Below the pieces are notes generated by a model, which did no database searches, was not told where the DNA came from, and was given only the letters and a program-made list of their open reading frames with translations. The translations under genes were made by a program, and so were the position numbers. From contig NZ_JBAHUR010000001.1 of the NCBI RefSeq assembly GCF_036689815.1, positions 124,001-188,000 of the forward strand: a stretch of DNA of 64,000 nt, given 5' to 3'. This stretch comes from Magnetovibrio sp. PR-2 (GTDB taxonomy: Bacteria; Pseudomonadota; Alphaproteobacteria; Rhodospirillales; Magnetovibrionaceae). Shown piece by piece: positions 36,428 to 45,472 of this stretch (its first letter is position 1; the number at the start of each line of letters is the position of its first letter).

Positions 36428-36538
36428 ATGAATTATCCTCAAGTCTTTAAAATGTATTGGCCCCCAAGCTAAACGGGCTGGGAGCGTAGAACAAGCGCGC
36501 AATTGACGGAATTTGCCCACGTGATTACCTTGGAGTTC

Positions 36539-37573
36539 ATGATCACCGAACTCAACGAACGCTCCCGCGAAATCTTTCGCCGCATTGTCGACGGTTACCT
36601 GGACACAGGAGCACCGGTGGGCTCGCGCACGCTGAGCCGTCAGTCGGGGCTGGATATCTCGCCCGCGACCATCCGCAACGTCATGGCGGACTTGGAAGAC
36701 GCGGGCTTGTTGTGTTCACCGCACACATCTGCAGGCCGCCTGCCGACCGAGTTGGGGCTGAAGCTTTATGTGGACGGCATTTTGGAGGTGGGCAATCTGA
36801 CGAAGGACGAGCGCCAATCCATCGAGGGGGAGTGCAAAGCGTCCGGCACCTCGGTCGAGGGGATGTTGGAAAATGCCACCCAAGCCTTGTCGGGCCTGTC
36901 GCATTTGACGGGCTTGGTGGTTGCGCCCAAAACCCAGGCCCCCTTGAAGCACATTGAATTCGTCAGCCTGTCGCCGGGTCGGGCCTTGGTGGTCTTGGTC
37001 ACCGAAAACGGGGTGGTGGAAAACCGCATTATAGAAGTGCCCGCCAACATCTTGCCGAGCGCCTTGGTGGAAGCGACCAATTATTTGTCGGCGCGCTTGG
37101 TGGGGCGGACCTTGAACGAAGCCTTTGGGGCGATCCAAGCCGAACTCACGTCTCACAAGGCGCAATTGGACGCGCTCACCGCCAAAGTGGTGGAAGAAGG
37201 CTTGGCCGTTTGGGCGGGCGGGGACGGGGATAGCTCTCTGATCGTGCGCGGACAGGCGAATTTGTTGGAAGACATGGACGCCGCTGCGGATTTGGAGCAC
37301 ATCCGGTCTTTGTTCGAAGCGCTGGAAACCAAGGAATCCATGGCGCGGCTCATCGAAAGTGCCGACATCGCCGACGGTGTGCAAATTTTTATCGGTGCGG
37401 AAAACAACCTGTTTGGCATGTCGGGCTGCTCCATGGTGGTGGGGCCCTATCGCGACACCCAAGAACGCATCATCGGCACCATCGGCGTGATCGGTCCGAC
37501 GCGTATGAATTACGCCCGAATCATTCCCATGGTGGACTACACAGCGAAGATGGTGGGCCGCTTGATCGGCTAA
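36539..37573 (+). CDS. hrcA: Heat-inducible transcription repressor HrcA
   Basis: 344 aa. Winged-helix DNA-binding part near residues 1-75 ([29 protein letters not shown], then [22 protein letters not shown]), followed by the GAF-like domain with [10 protein letters not shown] and the C-terminal [21 protein letters not shown]. HrcA represses heat-shock genes by binding CIRCE elements with GroEL help. The ATG at 36539, with GGAG in front, was preferred to a TTG upstream. No CIRCE sequence was found in the block hrcA-grpE-dnaK-dnaJ, so the targets probably lie elsewhere (for example groESL). Confidence 0.95.
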   Translation: MITELNERSREIFRRIVDGYLDTGAPVGSRTLSRQSGLDISPATIRNVMADLEDAGLLCSPHTSAGRLPTELGLKLYVDGILEVGNLTKDERQSIEGECKASGTSVEGMLENATQALSGLSHLTGLVVAPKTQAPLKHIEFVSLSPGRALVVLVTENGVVENRIIEVPANILPSALVEATNYLSARLVGRTLNEAFGAIQAELTSHKAQLDALTAKVVEEGLAVWAGGDGDSSLIVRGQANLLEDMDAAADLEHIRSLFEALETKESMARLIESADIADGVQIFIGAENNLFGMSGCSMVVGPYRDTQERIIGTIGVIGPTRMNYARIIPMVDYTAKMVGRLIG

Positions 37574-37631
37574 AAGCTCGGCGAATGTCACATTTCCATA
37601 TCAAAAGAACGACTTTTCCGCGTTTCGCGGG

Positions 37632-37659
37632 TTGATTCGTGCGTCAAATCGGTTACATA
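37632..37659 (+). promoter_or_regulatory. Putative grpE promoter
   Basis: TTGATT (37632-37637) and TACATA (37654-37659) stand 16 nt apart in the 121-nt gap after hrcA, 36 nt before the grpE start. Confidence 0.4.
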
Positions 37660-37694
37660 CCTCCCAACCGAGGATCAGTGGGAAAACACACCCG

Positions 37695-38432
37695 ATGAAC
37701 ACAGAACACGAAGTGCCAGCCGAAGACGTTCCGGAAACGCCGGAAGAGGTCGCGGCTGCTCAAGCCGATGCCCAAGCCGAAGCCGCGCGCGAAATCGAGA
37801 TCGAAATCGCCGACGCGCAAGAAGAGGCTGCCGCCGAACAGCCCGAAGAGCTTGATTTGGAAGGTGAAATCGCCAAGCTGAAAGACCAGCTGCTGCGCGC
37901 CATGGCGGAAGCCGAAAACACGCGCCGCATTGCCGCGCGTGAAAAAACCGACGCGCAAAAGTACGCGGTCACCAACTTTGGCCGCGATATGCTGCGTGTG
38001 GCGGATTATTTGTCCATGGCGACCATGGCGGTGACCCAGGAAGCCCGCGATGCGGATTCCAACCTCAACAACCTGTGTGTCGGCATCGACATGACCATGA
38101 AGGAACTGTTGAACGTCTTTGAAGGCCACGGCATCAAGCCGATTAAGACCGATGGCGTGACGTTCGACCACAATCTGCACGAAGCGATCAGCCAAGAAGA
38201 AAACCCGGACGTGCCCAAAGGCACCATCCTGCGCGCTCAGCGCGGTGGGTTTACCTTGAAAGACCGTTTGTTGCGTCCCGCCCAGGTGGTTGTCGCCACC
38301 GGTGGCCCGAAACCGGAAAACCCGGATGCGGCGTCAGAGGCGGACACTTTGGACCAAGCCCCGGACGATGCCCAAAAGGCTTATGAAGGCGACGGTGCCG
38401 AGCCCGGTCAGCAAGTGGACCAAGAAACCTAA
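37695..38432 (+). CDS. grpE: Nucleotide exchange factor GrpE
   Basis: 245-aa co-chaperone that releases ADP from DnaK. An acidic, alanine-rich N-terminal region (to about residue 55) is followed by the long coiled coil EIAKLKDQLLRAMAEAENTRRIAAREKTDAQKYAV and the C-terminal beta domain with LHEAISQEENPDVPKGTILRAQRGGFTLKDRLLRPAQV near 156-195. It is a little longer than usual because of acidic tails at both ends. It precedes dnaK and has its own promoter candidate and terminator. Confidence 0.96.
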   Translation: MNTEHEVPAEDVPETPEEVAAAQADAQAEAAREIEIEIADAQEEAAAEQPEELDLEGEIAKLKDQLLRAMAEAENTRRIAAREKTDAQKYAVTNFGRDMLRVADYLSMATMAVTQEARDADSNLNNLCVGIDMTMKELLNVFEGHGIKPIKTDGVTFDHNLHEAISQEENPDVPKGTILRAQRGGFTLKDRLLRPAQVVVATGGPKPENPDAASEADTLDQAPDDAQKAYEGDGAEPGQQVDQET

Positions 38433-38433
38433 G

Positions 38434-38460
38434 AAAAACCCGACCTTTAGTCCGGTTTTT
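38434..38460 (+). terminator. Intrinsic terminator after grpE
   Basis: AAAAACCCGA (38434-38443) pairs with TCCGGTTTTT (38451-38460) with one mismatch and ends in a T-run. It would limit readthrough into dnaK. Confidence 0.6.
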
Positions 38461-38474
38461 CGCCATTTCAAGCG

Positions 38475-38503
38475 TTGCGGGGGCCAAATCCCAGGCTTAT
38501 ATA
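38475..38503 (+). promoter_or_regulatory. Putative dnaK promoter, possibly heat-shock sigma type
   Basis: TTGCGG (38475-38480), 17 nt, then TATATA (38498-38503) preceded by CT. The CTTATATA -10 resembles alphaproteobacterial RpoH promoters (CTTG... CYTATNT). It leaves a leader of about 125 nt before the dnaK start. Confidence 0.45.
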
Positions 38504-38636
38504 CCTCGCAACCAAAGCCCTTAACGGGGCATTTGAACATTAACCATTGAGGCGACAGCCTCTTTAACCCGAGGGGACCGACGCGGAGCTTGAGGATAAG
38601 GCCGCTAAAGTCCGCCTGAGACGGAGATTGAAAGAC

Positions 38637-40580
38637 ATGAGCAAAGTTATCGGTATTGACTTGGGCACCACGAACTCGTGTTTGTCCTTGATGGAAGGCT
38701 CCGATCCGAAAGTGATCGAAAATGCCGAGGGCGCGCGCACCACGCCGTCCATGGTCGCCTTCACAGATGATGGTGAACGCCTGGTGGGTCAGCCCGCCAA
38801 ACGCCAAGCCGTCACCAACCCCACGGACACCCTGTTCGCCATCAAACGTTTGATCGGCCGTCGCTACAACGACCCGCTGACCGAAAAAGACAAAGGTTTG
38901 GTGCCGTATCACATCACCGAAGGCAAAAATGGTGACGCATGGGTGGAAGCTCAGGGCAAAGATTACAGCCCGTCTGAAGTCTCCGCGTTCATTTTGCAAA
39001 AAATGAAAGAAACGGCGGAAAGCTACTTGGGCGCAGAAGTCACGCAAGCCGTGATCACCGTTCCGGCTTACTTCAACGACAGCCAGCGCCAAGCCACCAA
39101 AGACGCCGGTAAGATTGCCGGTTTGGAAGTGCTGCGCATCATCAACGAACCGACCGCTGCGGCTCTGGCTTATGGCCTTGAGAAAAAAGACGGCGGTGTG
39201 GTTGCTGTTTATGACTTGGGCGGTGGTACGTTTGACGTTTCTATTTTGGAAATCGGCGACGGTGTCTTCGAAGTGAAGTCCACCAACGGCGATACGTTCC
39301 TGGGCGGTGAAGACTTTGACCACTCCATCGTCGAATACTTGGCCGACGAATTCAAAAAAGAAAACGGCATCGACTTGCGCGAAGACCGCTTGGCCCTGCA
39401 GCGTCTGAAAGAAGCTGCGGAAAAAGCCAAGATCGAACTGTCGTCTTCCACGCAAACCGAAGTCAACCTGCCGTTCATCACGGCAGATGCCTCCGGCCCG
39501 AAACACTTGAACGTGAAAATGACCCGCGCCAAGTTGGAAGCGTTGGTGGGCGATCTGATCAAACGCACGGTTGCCCCTTGTGAAGCCGCGTTGAAAGACG
39601 CCGGCCTCAAAGCGTCCGAAATCGACGAAGTGATATTGGTTGGTGGCATGACCCGCATGCCGAAAGTCCAAGAGGTCGTCAAAGACATCTTCGGTCGCGA
39701 GCCGCACAAAGGTGTGAACCCCGACGAAGTTGTGGCCATCGGTGCTGCCATCCAAGGCGGTGTGTTGAAAGGCGACGTCAAAGACGTTTTGCTGTTGGAC
39801 GTGACGCCGTTGTCGCTGGGCATCGAAACCCTGGGCGGTGTGTTCACCCGCTTGATCGATCGCAACACCACGATCCCGACCCGCAAGTCTCAAGTCTTCT
39901 CCACCGCAGAAGACAACCAGTCGGCTGTGACCATCCGCGTGTTCCAAGGGGAACGCGAAATGGCGGCGGACAACAAACATCTGGGTCAGTTCGATCTGAT
40001 CGGTATTCCCCCGTCTCCGCGCGGCATGCCGCAAATCGAAGTCACCTTTGACATCGACACCAACGGTATCGTCAACGTGTCGGCCAAAGACAAAGCGACG
40101 GGCAAAGAACAGCAAGTTGCCATTCAGGCTTCCGGTGGTCTGTCCGACGACGACATCGAAAAAATGGTCCAAGACGCCGAAAGCCACGCGGAAGAAGACA
40201 AAACGCGTCGCGAATTGGTGGACGCGAAAAACAAGGCCGAAAGCTTGGTGCACGACACCGAGAAAAACGTCGCTGAGCATGGCGATAAAGTCAGCCCGGA
40301 CGATAAAGCTGCCATCGAAAGCGCCATCGCCGACACCAAAGCGGTGTTGGAAGACGAAGGTGCGGACGCCGAAGCCATCAATGGCAAGGCCGACACTTTG
40401 ATGCAAGCCGCCATGAAACTGGGCGAAGCCATGTATAAAGACCAGCAAGCCGAAGCCGGTGAAGCAGGTCCGGATATGGGCGCGGCGCCGGGTGGCGACG
40501 GGGGTGCAGAGGCACCCGCTGACGACAATGTGGTCGATGCCGACTTTGAAGAAGTCGACCCCGACCAAGACAAGAAGTAA
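38637..40580 (+). CDS. dnaK: Chaperone DnaK (Hsp70)
   Basis: 647-aa Hsp70. The ATPase domain starts [17 protein letters not shown], with [13 protein letters not shown]-type [19 protein letters not shown] near residues 190-210 and the linker [21 protein letters not shown] near 385-405. The substrate domain follows and the C-terminus ends [10 protein letters not shown], the conserved DnaJ-binding tail type. The ATG at 38637 follows an ACGGAGA ribosome site; a TTG three codons earlier is unlikely. It is part of grpE-dnaK-dnaJ. Confidence 0.99.
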   Translation: MSKVIGIDLGTTNSCLSLMEGSDPKVIENAEGARTTPSMVAFTDDGERLVGQPAKRQAVTNPTDTLFAIKRLIGRRYNDPLTEKDKGLVPYHITEGKNGDAWVEAQGKDYSPSEVSAFILQKMKETAESYLGAEVTQAVITVPAYFNDSQRQATKDAGKIAGLEVLRIINEPTAAALAYGLEKKDGGVVAVYDLGGGTFDVSILEIGDGVFEVKSTNGDTFLGGEDFDHSIVEYLADEFKKENGIDLREDRLALQRLKEAAEKAKIELSSSTQTEVNLPFITADASGPKHLNVKMTRAKLEALVGDLIKRTVAPCEAALKDAGLKASEIDEVILVGGMTRMPKVQEVVKDIFGREPHKGVNPDEVVAIGAAIQGGVLKGDVKDVLLLDVTPLSLGIETLGGVFTRLIDRNTTIPTRKSQVFSTAEDNQSAVTIRVFQGEREMAADNKHLGQFDLIGIPPSPRGMPQIEVTFDIDTNGIVNVSAKDKATGKEQQVAIQASGGLSDDDIEKMVQDAESHAEEDKTRRELVDAKNKAESLVHDTEKNVAEHGDKVSPDDKAAIESAIADTKAVLEDEGADAEAINGKADTLMQAAMKLGEAMYKDQQAEAGEAGPDMGAAPGGDGGAEAPADDNVVDADFEEVDPDQDKK

Positions 40581-40605
40581 GTCGTAACGACTGAATGACC
40601 CCAGC

Positions 40606-40682
40606 CGTCATTGCGAGCAAAGCGAAGCAATCCAGAATGTTGATACATGGATTGCTTCGTCACTTTGCTCCTCGCAATGACG
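40606..40682. repeat. Intergenic palindromic repeat (CGTCATTGCGAG type) between dnaK and dnaJ
   Basis: CGTCATTGCGAG at 40606-40617 is matched by CTCGCAATGACG at 40671-40682, and the inner parts AAGCGAAGCAATCCA and TGGATTGCTTCG also pair, giving a long imperfect hairpin of 77 nt. Palindromes of this sequence type occur in many alphaproteobacterial genomes. In the mRNA it could attenuate or stabilise the dnaK 3' end relative to dnaJ. Confidence 0.85.
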
Positions 40683-40713
40683 AAGCGGGTTAGATGTAAC
40701 TGGGACAAGACCT

Positions 40714-41880
40714 ATGTCGAAGCAAGACTATTACGATCTGCTGGGAGTCTCGAAAGACGCCGACGGCGACGAGATCAAAAAGGCATACCGTAAACTTGCC
40801 ATGAAGTATCACCCGGACCGCAATCCGGATGACAAAAGCGCTGAGCAAAGCTTCAAAGACGTTAACGAGGCCTATGAAATCCTCAAAGACGATGAGAAGC
40901 GCGCGGCTTACGACCGCTTTGGTCATGCGGCCTTCGAACAAGGCGGCCCCGGTGGCCCCGGTGGTTTTGGCGGTGGTTTCGAAGGCGGCTTCGGCGGCGG
41001 TTTTGCCGACATCTTCGAAGAAATGTTCGGCGGTGGCGGCGGCGGTTTTGGCGGTGGACGCGGTCGCGGCGGCGCGGAACAATCCGGCCGTGGGTCGGAC
41101 CTGCGCTTTAACATGGACATAACCTTGGAAGAAGCCTTTGAGGGCAAGTCCACGGAAATTCGTGTCCCCGGTTCTGCACAATGTGACGACTGCGGCGGCA
41201 CGGGTGCGAAAAAAGGCACCGAACCGACCACATGTTCGTCGTGTGGGGGCCATGGCCGCATTCGCGCGCAACAAGGTTTCTTCACGGTTGAGCGCACGTG
41301 CCCCACGTGTCACGGCCAAGGCAAAATGATCAAAGAGCCGTGCCGCAATTGCTCGGGCTCTGGCCGTGTGCACAAAGAAAAAACCTTGTCCGTCAACATT
41401 CCCGCCGGCGTCGAAGACGGCACACGCATCCGCTTGTCCGGCGAAGGCGAAGCTGGCCTGCGCGGCGCTCCGTCAGGTGATCTCTATATTTTCTTGAACA
41501 TTCGTTCGCACAACATCTTCCAACGCGAGGGTGCCAACATTTATGTACGTGTACCGGTGCCCATGACCACAGCGGCCTTGGGCGGGTCTTTGGAAGTCCC
41601 CACGGTGGGCGGTTCGCGCGCACGCATCAACATTCCCGAAGGCACCCAGTCGGGCCAACAGTTCCGCCTGCGCGGCAAAGGTATGAGCGTTCTGCGCTCC
41701 CCTGCTTTTGGCGACATGTTTGTGGAACTCAGCGTTGAAACACCGGTGAACCTTACTAAGAAGCAAAAAGAATTGATGGACCAATTCCGCGCCGAAGGTG
41801 GAGATGAAAACAAACACTCCCCCGAATCCGGCGGCTTCTTCTCCAAAGTCAAAGAGCTGTGGGAAGACTTGAAGGATTAA
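40714..41880 (+). CDS. dnaJ: Chaperone DnaJ (Hsp40)
   Basis: 388-aa Hsp40 that stimulates DnaK ATPase. The J domain has [35 protein letters not shown] near residues 6-40 with the HPD triad. A glycine/phenylalanine-rich region runs to about 130. Four CxxCxGxG zinc motifs follow ([32 protein letters not shown]). The C-terminal substrate domains complete it. It is the last gene of the heat-shock block. Confidence 0.98.
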   Translation: MSKQDYYDLLGVSKDADGDEIKKAYRKLAMKYHPDRNPDDKSAEQSFKDVNEAYEILKDDEKRAAYDRFGHAAFEQGGPGGPGGFGGGFEGGFGGGFADIFEEMFGGGGGGFGGGRGRGGAEQSGRGSDLRFNMDITLEEAFEGKSTEIRVPGSAQCDDCGGTGAKKGTEPTTCSSCGGHGRIRAQQGFFTVERTCPTCHGQGKMIKEPCRNCSGSGRVHKEKTLSVNIPAGVEDGTRIRLSGEGEAGLRGAPSGDLYIFLNIRSHNIFQREGANIYVRVPVPMTTAALGGSLEVPTVGGSRARINIPEGTQSGQQFRLRGKGMSVLRSPAFGDMFVELSVETPVNLTKKQKELMDQFRAEGGDENKHSPESGGFFSKVKELWEDLKD

Positions 41881-41881
41881 A

Positions 41882-41915
41882 CGGGGACACCACTTAATTG
41901 GTGCCCCGTATTTCT
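41882..41915 (+). terminator. Intrinsic terminator after dnaJ
   Basis: GGGGACACCA and TGGTGCCCC form a nine-pair stem with one bulged A around a CTTAAT loop, just after the dnaJ stop; the following T-run is weak (GTATTTC). Confidence 0.65.
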
Positions 41916-41980
41916 CTCCTGATGCTAGAATATTGTAAAACGTAGGGCGGCAAAATCATGATGTCTTGGCGGTGGATTTC

Positions 41981-42640
41981 TCACTCCGCCGCCGCCATGC
42001 GTTTGGGTTGGGTACGTGTTTCGCGCTCCGCAATCACCGCCATGGGGGCCCAATAATCCCCCGCACGTCGTTTTTTGATTTTGCCGCGAATGATATTGAG
42101 GCGATTTTTTTTGAGCCCCATATCGTTCTGCCACGTCATCAAGCGTTCGCGAAAATCGTCTGTGCGCGACCGGATCACTTGGCGGCCATGGATACTTTCG
42201 GCCATGGTGGAAAACATCACCGCGCCAAACTGTAACGTGTTGCCGTCGACGCCATCGTTCATCAAATACAAAATGCGCTCCAAATCCGATTGAACGGTGC
42301 TGAAGAACTGCACGTCGCGTTTGATTTCAAAGGCCGCCTGCGGCTCTTTGCTGGACGCCCAACACATCAAGATGTCGCAGCGCCCACGCCCCATTTTCTG
42401 GTCAATGGGCGGCTGTTTGCCCCGTGCGGCCGAGCGCGCCTGTGACAACTGGAATTCCAGCCATGTGAGATGATTGGGCGCGGAACGATTGAGACGTTCT
42501 GCAACACTAACGGTTAAAAGATATTCCGGTGCTTGGTTAAAATGCAAAGTATTGGACGTCAGCTTGCTGAATTTCTTTTCCGCCAAATCCAATCCTGAGA
42601 ATGCAGCCCGGATCAGTTCTTGTTTCGGTATACCTCTCAT
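41981..42640 (-). CDS. Hypothetical protein with PD-(D/E)XK-like motif
   Basis: 219 aa, not a named family I recognise. Residues 84-107 read GRGRCDIL, then a 13-residue spacer and AAFEIKRD. This gives an aspartate at 89 and E105-x-K107 at the spacing of PD-(D/E)XK nucleases. The N-terminal half is helical; the C-terminal part is basic (KKNRLNIIRGKIKKRRAGDYW). No methyltransferase or helicase partner is adjacent. It is convergent with dnaJ and divergent from dapB. A nuclease role is an inference. Confidence 0.55.
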   Translation of the reverse strand: MRGIPKQELIRAAFSGLDLAEKKFSKLTSNTLHFNQAPEYLLTVSVAERLNRSAPNHLTWLEFQLSQARSAARGKQPPIDQKMGRGRCDILMCWASSKEPQAAFEIKRDVQFFSTVQSDLERILYLMNDGVDGNTLQFGAVMFSTMAESIHGRQVIRSRTDDFRERLMTWQNDMGLKKNRLNIIRGKIKKRRAGDYWAPMAVIAERETRTQPKRMAAAE

Positions 42641-42862
42641 TTATGTTCCACCCTTGTTTAGACATATGGTTGTAGCGAGAGCAGCATTAGTATCAAAAGA
42701 TGTACCAAAAATCACCCTTTATTATTGTTGGTGTACTTTATACACGACTAATACGGGTATTGGGCAAGATTGTGGTGTTTGGCTGAGGATAATGTTACAT
42801 CTGAAAATCTTGGGCGGGTCGCAGAACCCGGCTCAGTTGGAACGTGAAAAGTGAGACGATTG

Positions 42863-43660
42863 ATGAAGATCGGAATAGTGGGCGCGGCCGGGCGCATGGG
42901 TCGAATGTTGGTGGCGGCTGTTCAGGCTGCAGACGGGGCTTCGTTGGCCGGCGGAACGGAGTTTGCCTCCCATCCCAATAGGGGTGAGGACTTAGGTCTG
43001 TTGGCCGGTGGAGAAGCGGCAGGCGTTGAGCTTTCAACCGATCCGCGTGCGCTGTTTGACGTCAGTGATGCGGTCATCGATTTCACCATACCGACGGCCA
43101 CGGCGGCGCATGCGGCTTTGGCGGCTGAGACCGGCACGGTTTTGGTGGTCGGCACAACCGGCATGGACGAGGCCCAACAAGGCGCGGTCGATGCAGCGGC
43201 GCAAAAAGCAGCTGTTGTTCAGGCGGCGAATTTTTCGGTTGGTGTCAACGTGTTGCTCGGATTGGTTGAAAAAACGGCTGCCATCTTGCCCGAATCTTAT
43301 GACATTGAAATCGTCGAAATGCACCACTATCACAAGGTTGACGCTCCGTCCGGCACCGCTTTGGCGCTGGGCCACGCGGCGGCGGCGGGTCGTGAAGTCA
43401 ACTTGGACGATGTGGCGTGCAAAGCGCGCGATGGCATCGTCGGGGCCCGCCCCAAAGGTGAAATTGGCTTCGCCACCCTGCGCGGCGGTGATGTGGTCGG
43501 CGATCACACCACCATGTTCGCCGGCCCTGGCGAGCGTCTTGAGATCACGCACAAAGCGTCAAGCCGTGAAGTCTTCGCCAACGGCGCGGTGCGCGCGGCG
43601 ATTTGGGGCTGTTCGCAACAACCCGGCAAGTACGATATGAAAGATGTGTTGGGTCTCTAG
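42863..43660 (+). CDS. dapB: 4-Hydroxy-tetrahydrodipicolinate reductase
   Basis: NAD(P)H-dependent step of the diaminopimelate/lysine pathway. The N-terminal dinucleotide motif IGIVGAAGRMGRML lies at residues 3-16, GTTGMDEAQQ near 98-107, and the signature EIVEMHHYHKVDAPSGTAL with catalytic histidine and lysine near 150-168. The 265 aa are normal. GTG and TTG codons just upstream are alternative starts; the ATG at 42863 begins the conserved protein. Confidence 0.97.
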   Translation: MKIGIVGAAGRMGRMLVAAVQAADGASLAGGTEFASHPNRGEDLGLLAGGEAAGVELSTDPRALFDVSDAVIDFTIPTATAAHAALAAETGTVLVVGTTGMDEAQQGAVDAAAQKAAVVQAANFSVGVNVLLGLVEKTAAILPESYDIEIVEMHHYHKVDAPSGTALALGHAAAAGREVNLDDVACKARDGIVGARPKGEIGFATLRGGDVVGDHTTMFAGPGERLEITHKASSREVFANGAVRAAIWGCSQQPGKYDMKDVLGL

Positions 43661-43662
43661 AC

Positions 43663-43995
43663 ATGCTGCCCCGTCCGTTGCCAGACTTTGCCCCCGTTGA
43701 AATCGATTGCATCACGTCGGTGATGCTGAAGATTTTGGACGGTAAGTGCAAAATGGGCGCGGCGGAAAAAGACGTCATGTCCGCGCTTTATCACGCCGTT
43801 TTGGGTCAATCGGGAGAGGTGCTTGACCCCGCTTTACATGACGTGATTGCCAAGGCCCAAGAGGATCTGGACGAAGACATGCGCTTGGCGATTTATGAAA
43901 AACGCGTGTTGGCTGAGACGATGATTTCGCGCCCGATCATGAAAGCGTTTAAGGCACGGCTGCGTGACGAAGGCATTTTACCGAAACACACTTAA
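43663..43995 (+). CDS. Conserved-looking small protein downstream of dapB
   Basis: 110 aa, mostly helical, soluble, no signal peptide. The sequence DCITSVMLKILDGKCKMGAAEKDVMSALYHAVLG suggests a helical bundle. It begins 2 nt after the dapB stop, hence co-transcribed and probably coupled. I do not recognise the family. Confidence 0.6.
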   Translation: MLPRPLPDFAPVEIDCITSVMLKILDGKCKMGAAEKDVMSALYHAVLGQSGEVLDPALHDVIAKAQEDLDEDMRLAIYEKRVLAETMISRPIMKAFKARLRDEGILPKHT

Positions 43996-44010
43996 GTCCT
44001 ATCCCTTTGT

Positions 44011-44292
44011 ATGAAAAACCAAAACAACACAGAAAATATTTGGGGTCTCGGCTTCATCGCGTGTGTGGTGGTGGGTGTGCCGTGGTGGCTGTCCGGCTTC
44101 AACACAGATGTGTTTTTGTATTGGTTTCGCGTGGTGGCGACGTTGGGGCTTGCGGGGTTGATCGTGTTGCCGATGATGCGCTTTATCGAACGTAAGCTCA
44201 ACCGCACCATAGCGGTCTTGTTATCTATCGCGCTGTTGCCCGAAATTGTGTTGAGCTTGCATTTTATATTTATGCCGTGGATTTTTGACTAA
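44011..44292 (+). CDS. Small membrane protein
   Basis: 93 aa with three hydrophobic segments near residues 12-28, 36-56 and 66-90, joined by the basic loop RFIERKLNRT. No recognised domain. It lies 15 nt after the 110-aa gene on the same strand and may belong to the dapB transcript. Confidence 0.6.
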   Translation: MKNQNNTENIWGLGFIACVVVGVPWWLSGFNTDVFLYWFRVVATLGLAGLIVLPMMRFIERKLNRTIAVLLSIALLPEIVLSLHFIFMPWIFD

Positions 44293-44380
44293 GAGGTTTC
44301 CTTGTAAAGAGCAAAAGGGTGCGTTAATTTTCGTCTCAACTTATGAGTAGTATTAAGGGTGTCTACCGGGGGGGATTTAT

Positions 44381-44914
44381 ATGTTGAACTTCAGGTCATC
44401 CGTGCTGATCGCTGTAACGGCCATTCTTCTATCCGCGTGCCAATCGAACTATGGCCAGGGTGAACTCCGGCTGGCGGGAAGCACGGTTCGTGGGTTGGAA
44501 AAATATATGGCTGAAAGCCACCCAACCGTTTTTGCCGTTTCCATGGATGGCACTCGCTATCGTTACTATTTTTGTTCGATCGTCACATGCGGTGATAATG
44601 GTGCCGCTTATCACAAAGCGATTCAGGAATGCGAAAACGAATTGCATGAGTGCAAGCTCTTGGCATCACGCAAACGCATCGTTTGGCAAAAAGACAACGG
44701 TGAGTTTTTCACCTTGAAAGAAATTTTATCTTTGAGCCAGACAGTTCAACATTCTGCTCACATGTCAAAATCAGACAAAGACATTTGTACCCAAGCCTTG
44801 AACGATACGAAGGACCGTTGGACGGATGATGGTTCGCGCCGCGCGTTTATCAAGGCCGCGTTGATCAGAAAACTATCCCCCGCCGATTGCGCTCTCGTCT
44901 TGCACGAAAGCTGA
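44381..44914 (+). CDS. Hypothetical lipoprotein
   Basis: 177 aa. The signal VLIAVTAILLSAC ends in a lipobox with cysteine at residue 20. The mature part is charged and contains paired cysteines (YYFCSIVTCGDN and QECENELHECKLL), which suggests disulphides in the periplasm. A helical C-terminus follows. No family recognised. Convergent with the DUF2244 gene, one base apart. Confidence 0.6.
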   Translation: MLNFRSSVLIAVTAILLSACQSNYGQGELRLAGSTVRGLEKYMAESHPTVFAVSMDGTRYRYYFCSIVTCGDNGAAYHKAIQECENELHECKLLASRKRIVWQKDNGEFFTLKEILSLSQTVQHSAHMSKSDKDICTQALNDTKDRWTDDGSRRAFIKAALIRKLSPADCALVLHES

Positions 44915-44915
44915 A

Positions 44916-45428
44916 TCAGTTCGTGTTCAGCGGCGTGTGTTGCTGAAAGATGAGTGTGTTCAGCTGTTCAGCCATACGCTGTTTTTCGTGAGCGGATAAA
45001 AACTTGCCGATCTCTATCGCTTCGCCGTGGCTGCGCACTTCAAGCTCGCCGTTTTCTGTACTCGAGCCGGTATAGTTGACCTGAACCCAATATGCGGGGA
45101 AGTCGTGGTGGCGCACGCCGCTTAGGTCGCGTTGAGACACCCGTACGTTCTCTGACGTAATCTCAATGGTCTCAAAAACTTCGGTGCGTTTGATGAACAC
45201 GTGCACCATGGCGGCGATAAAGATGAACTCGGCCCCGAAAAAGCCCAAAACCGGCCAGCCGCCAAGTGTGGTCAAGAAAACCCCAGCCGCAAACCACACC
45301 ACGCCTAAGAAACCGCAAAACGTATAGGCCACCCGTGGGTCGGCGCTGCGGCGCGGACGCAAGGTGAGGACGAAGGCCTTGAGACCTTCAGACGTTTGTG
45401 TGTGTTCGGTTTTGTCGATACTTTGCAT
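44916..45428 (-). CDS. DUF2244 integral membrane protein
   Basis: 170 aa. Two membrane segments (YTFCGFLGVVWFAAGVFLTTLG and VLGFFGAEFIFIAAMVHVFI near residues 34-80) are followed by a soluble beta domain (FETIEITSENVRVSQRDLSG, then AYWVQVNYT). The arrangement is that of DUF2244 proteins. The ATG at 45428 was chosen; frame upstream of it overlaps the cyclase gene. DUF2244 genes often adjoin nth in alphaproteobacteria as I recall; here nth is 2.3 kb away. Confidence 0.8.
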   Translation of the reverse strand: MQSIDKTEHTQTSEGLKAFVLTLRPRRSADPRVAYTFCGFLGVVWFAAGVFLTTLGGWPVLGFFGAEFIFIAAMVHVFIKRTEVFETIEITSENVRVSQRDLSGVRHHDFPAYWVQVNYTGSSTENGELEVRSHGEAIEIGKFLSAHEKQRMAEQLNTLIFQQHTPLNTN

Positions 45429-45472
45429 CGTTGTTTTTATGTAGAAAGCGGTGCTGAAATGTCTAAGGTTTT

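Noticed and set aside
38334-40568. 744-codon minus-strand frame opposite dnaK
   Set aside because: Antisense open frames on dnaK are a well-known composition effect; the sequence is low-complexity in F, H and R and matches no domain.
42474-42854. 126-codon plus-strand frame before dapB
   Set aside because: The first half is antisense to the PD-(D/E)XK-like gene and the rest covers the AT-rich promoter gap of dapB.
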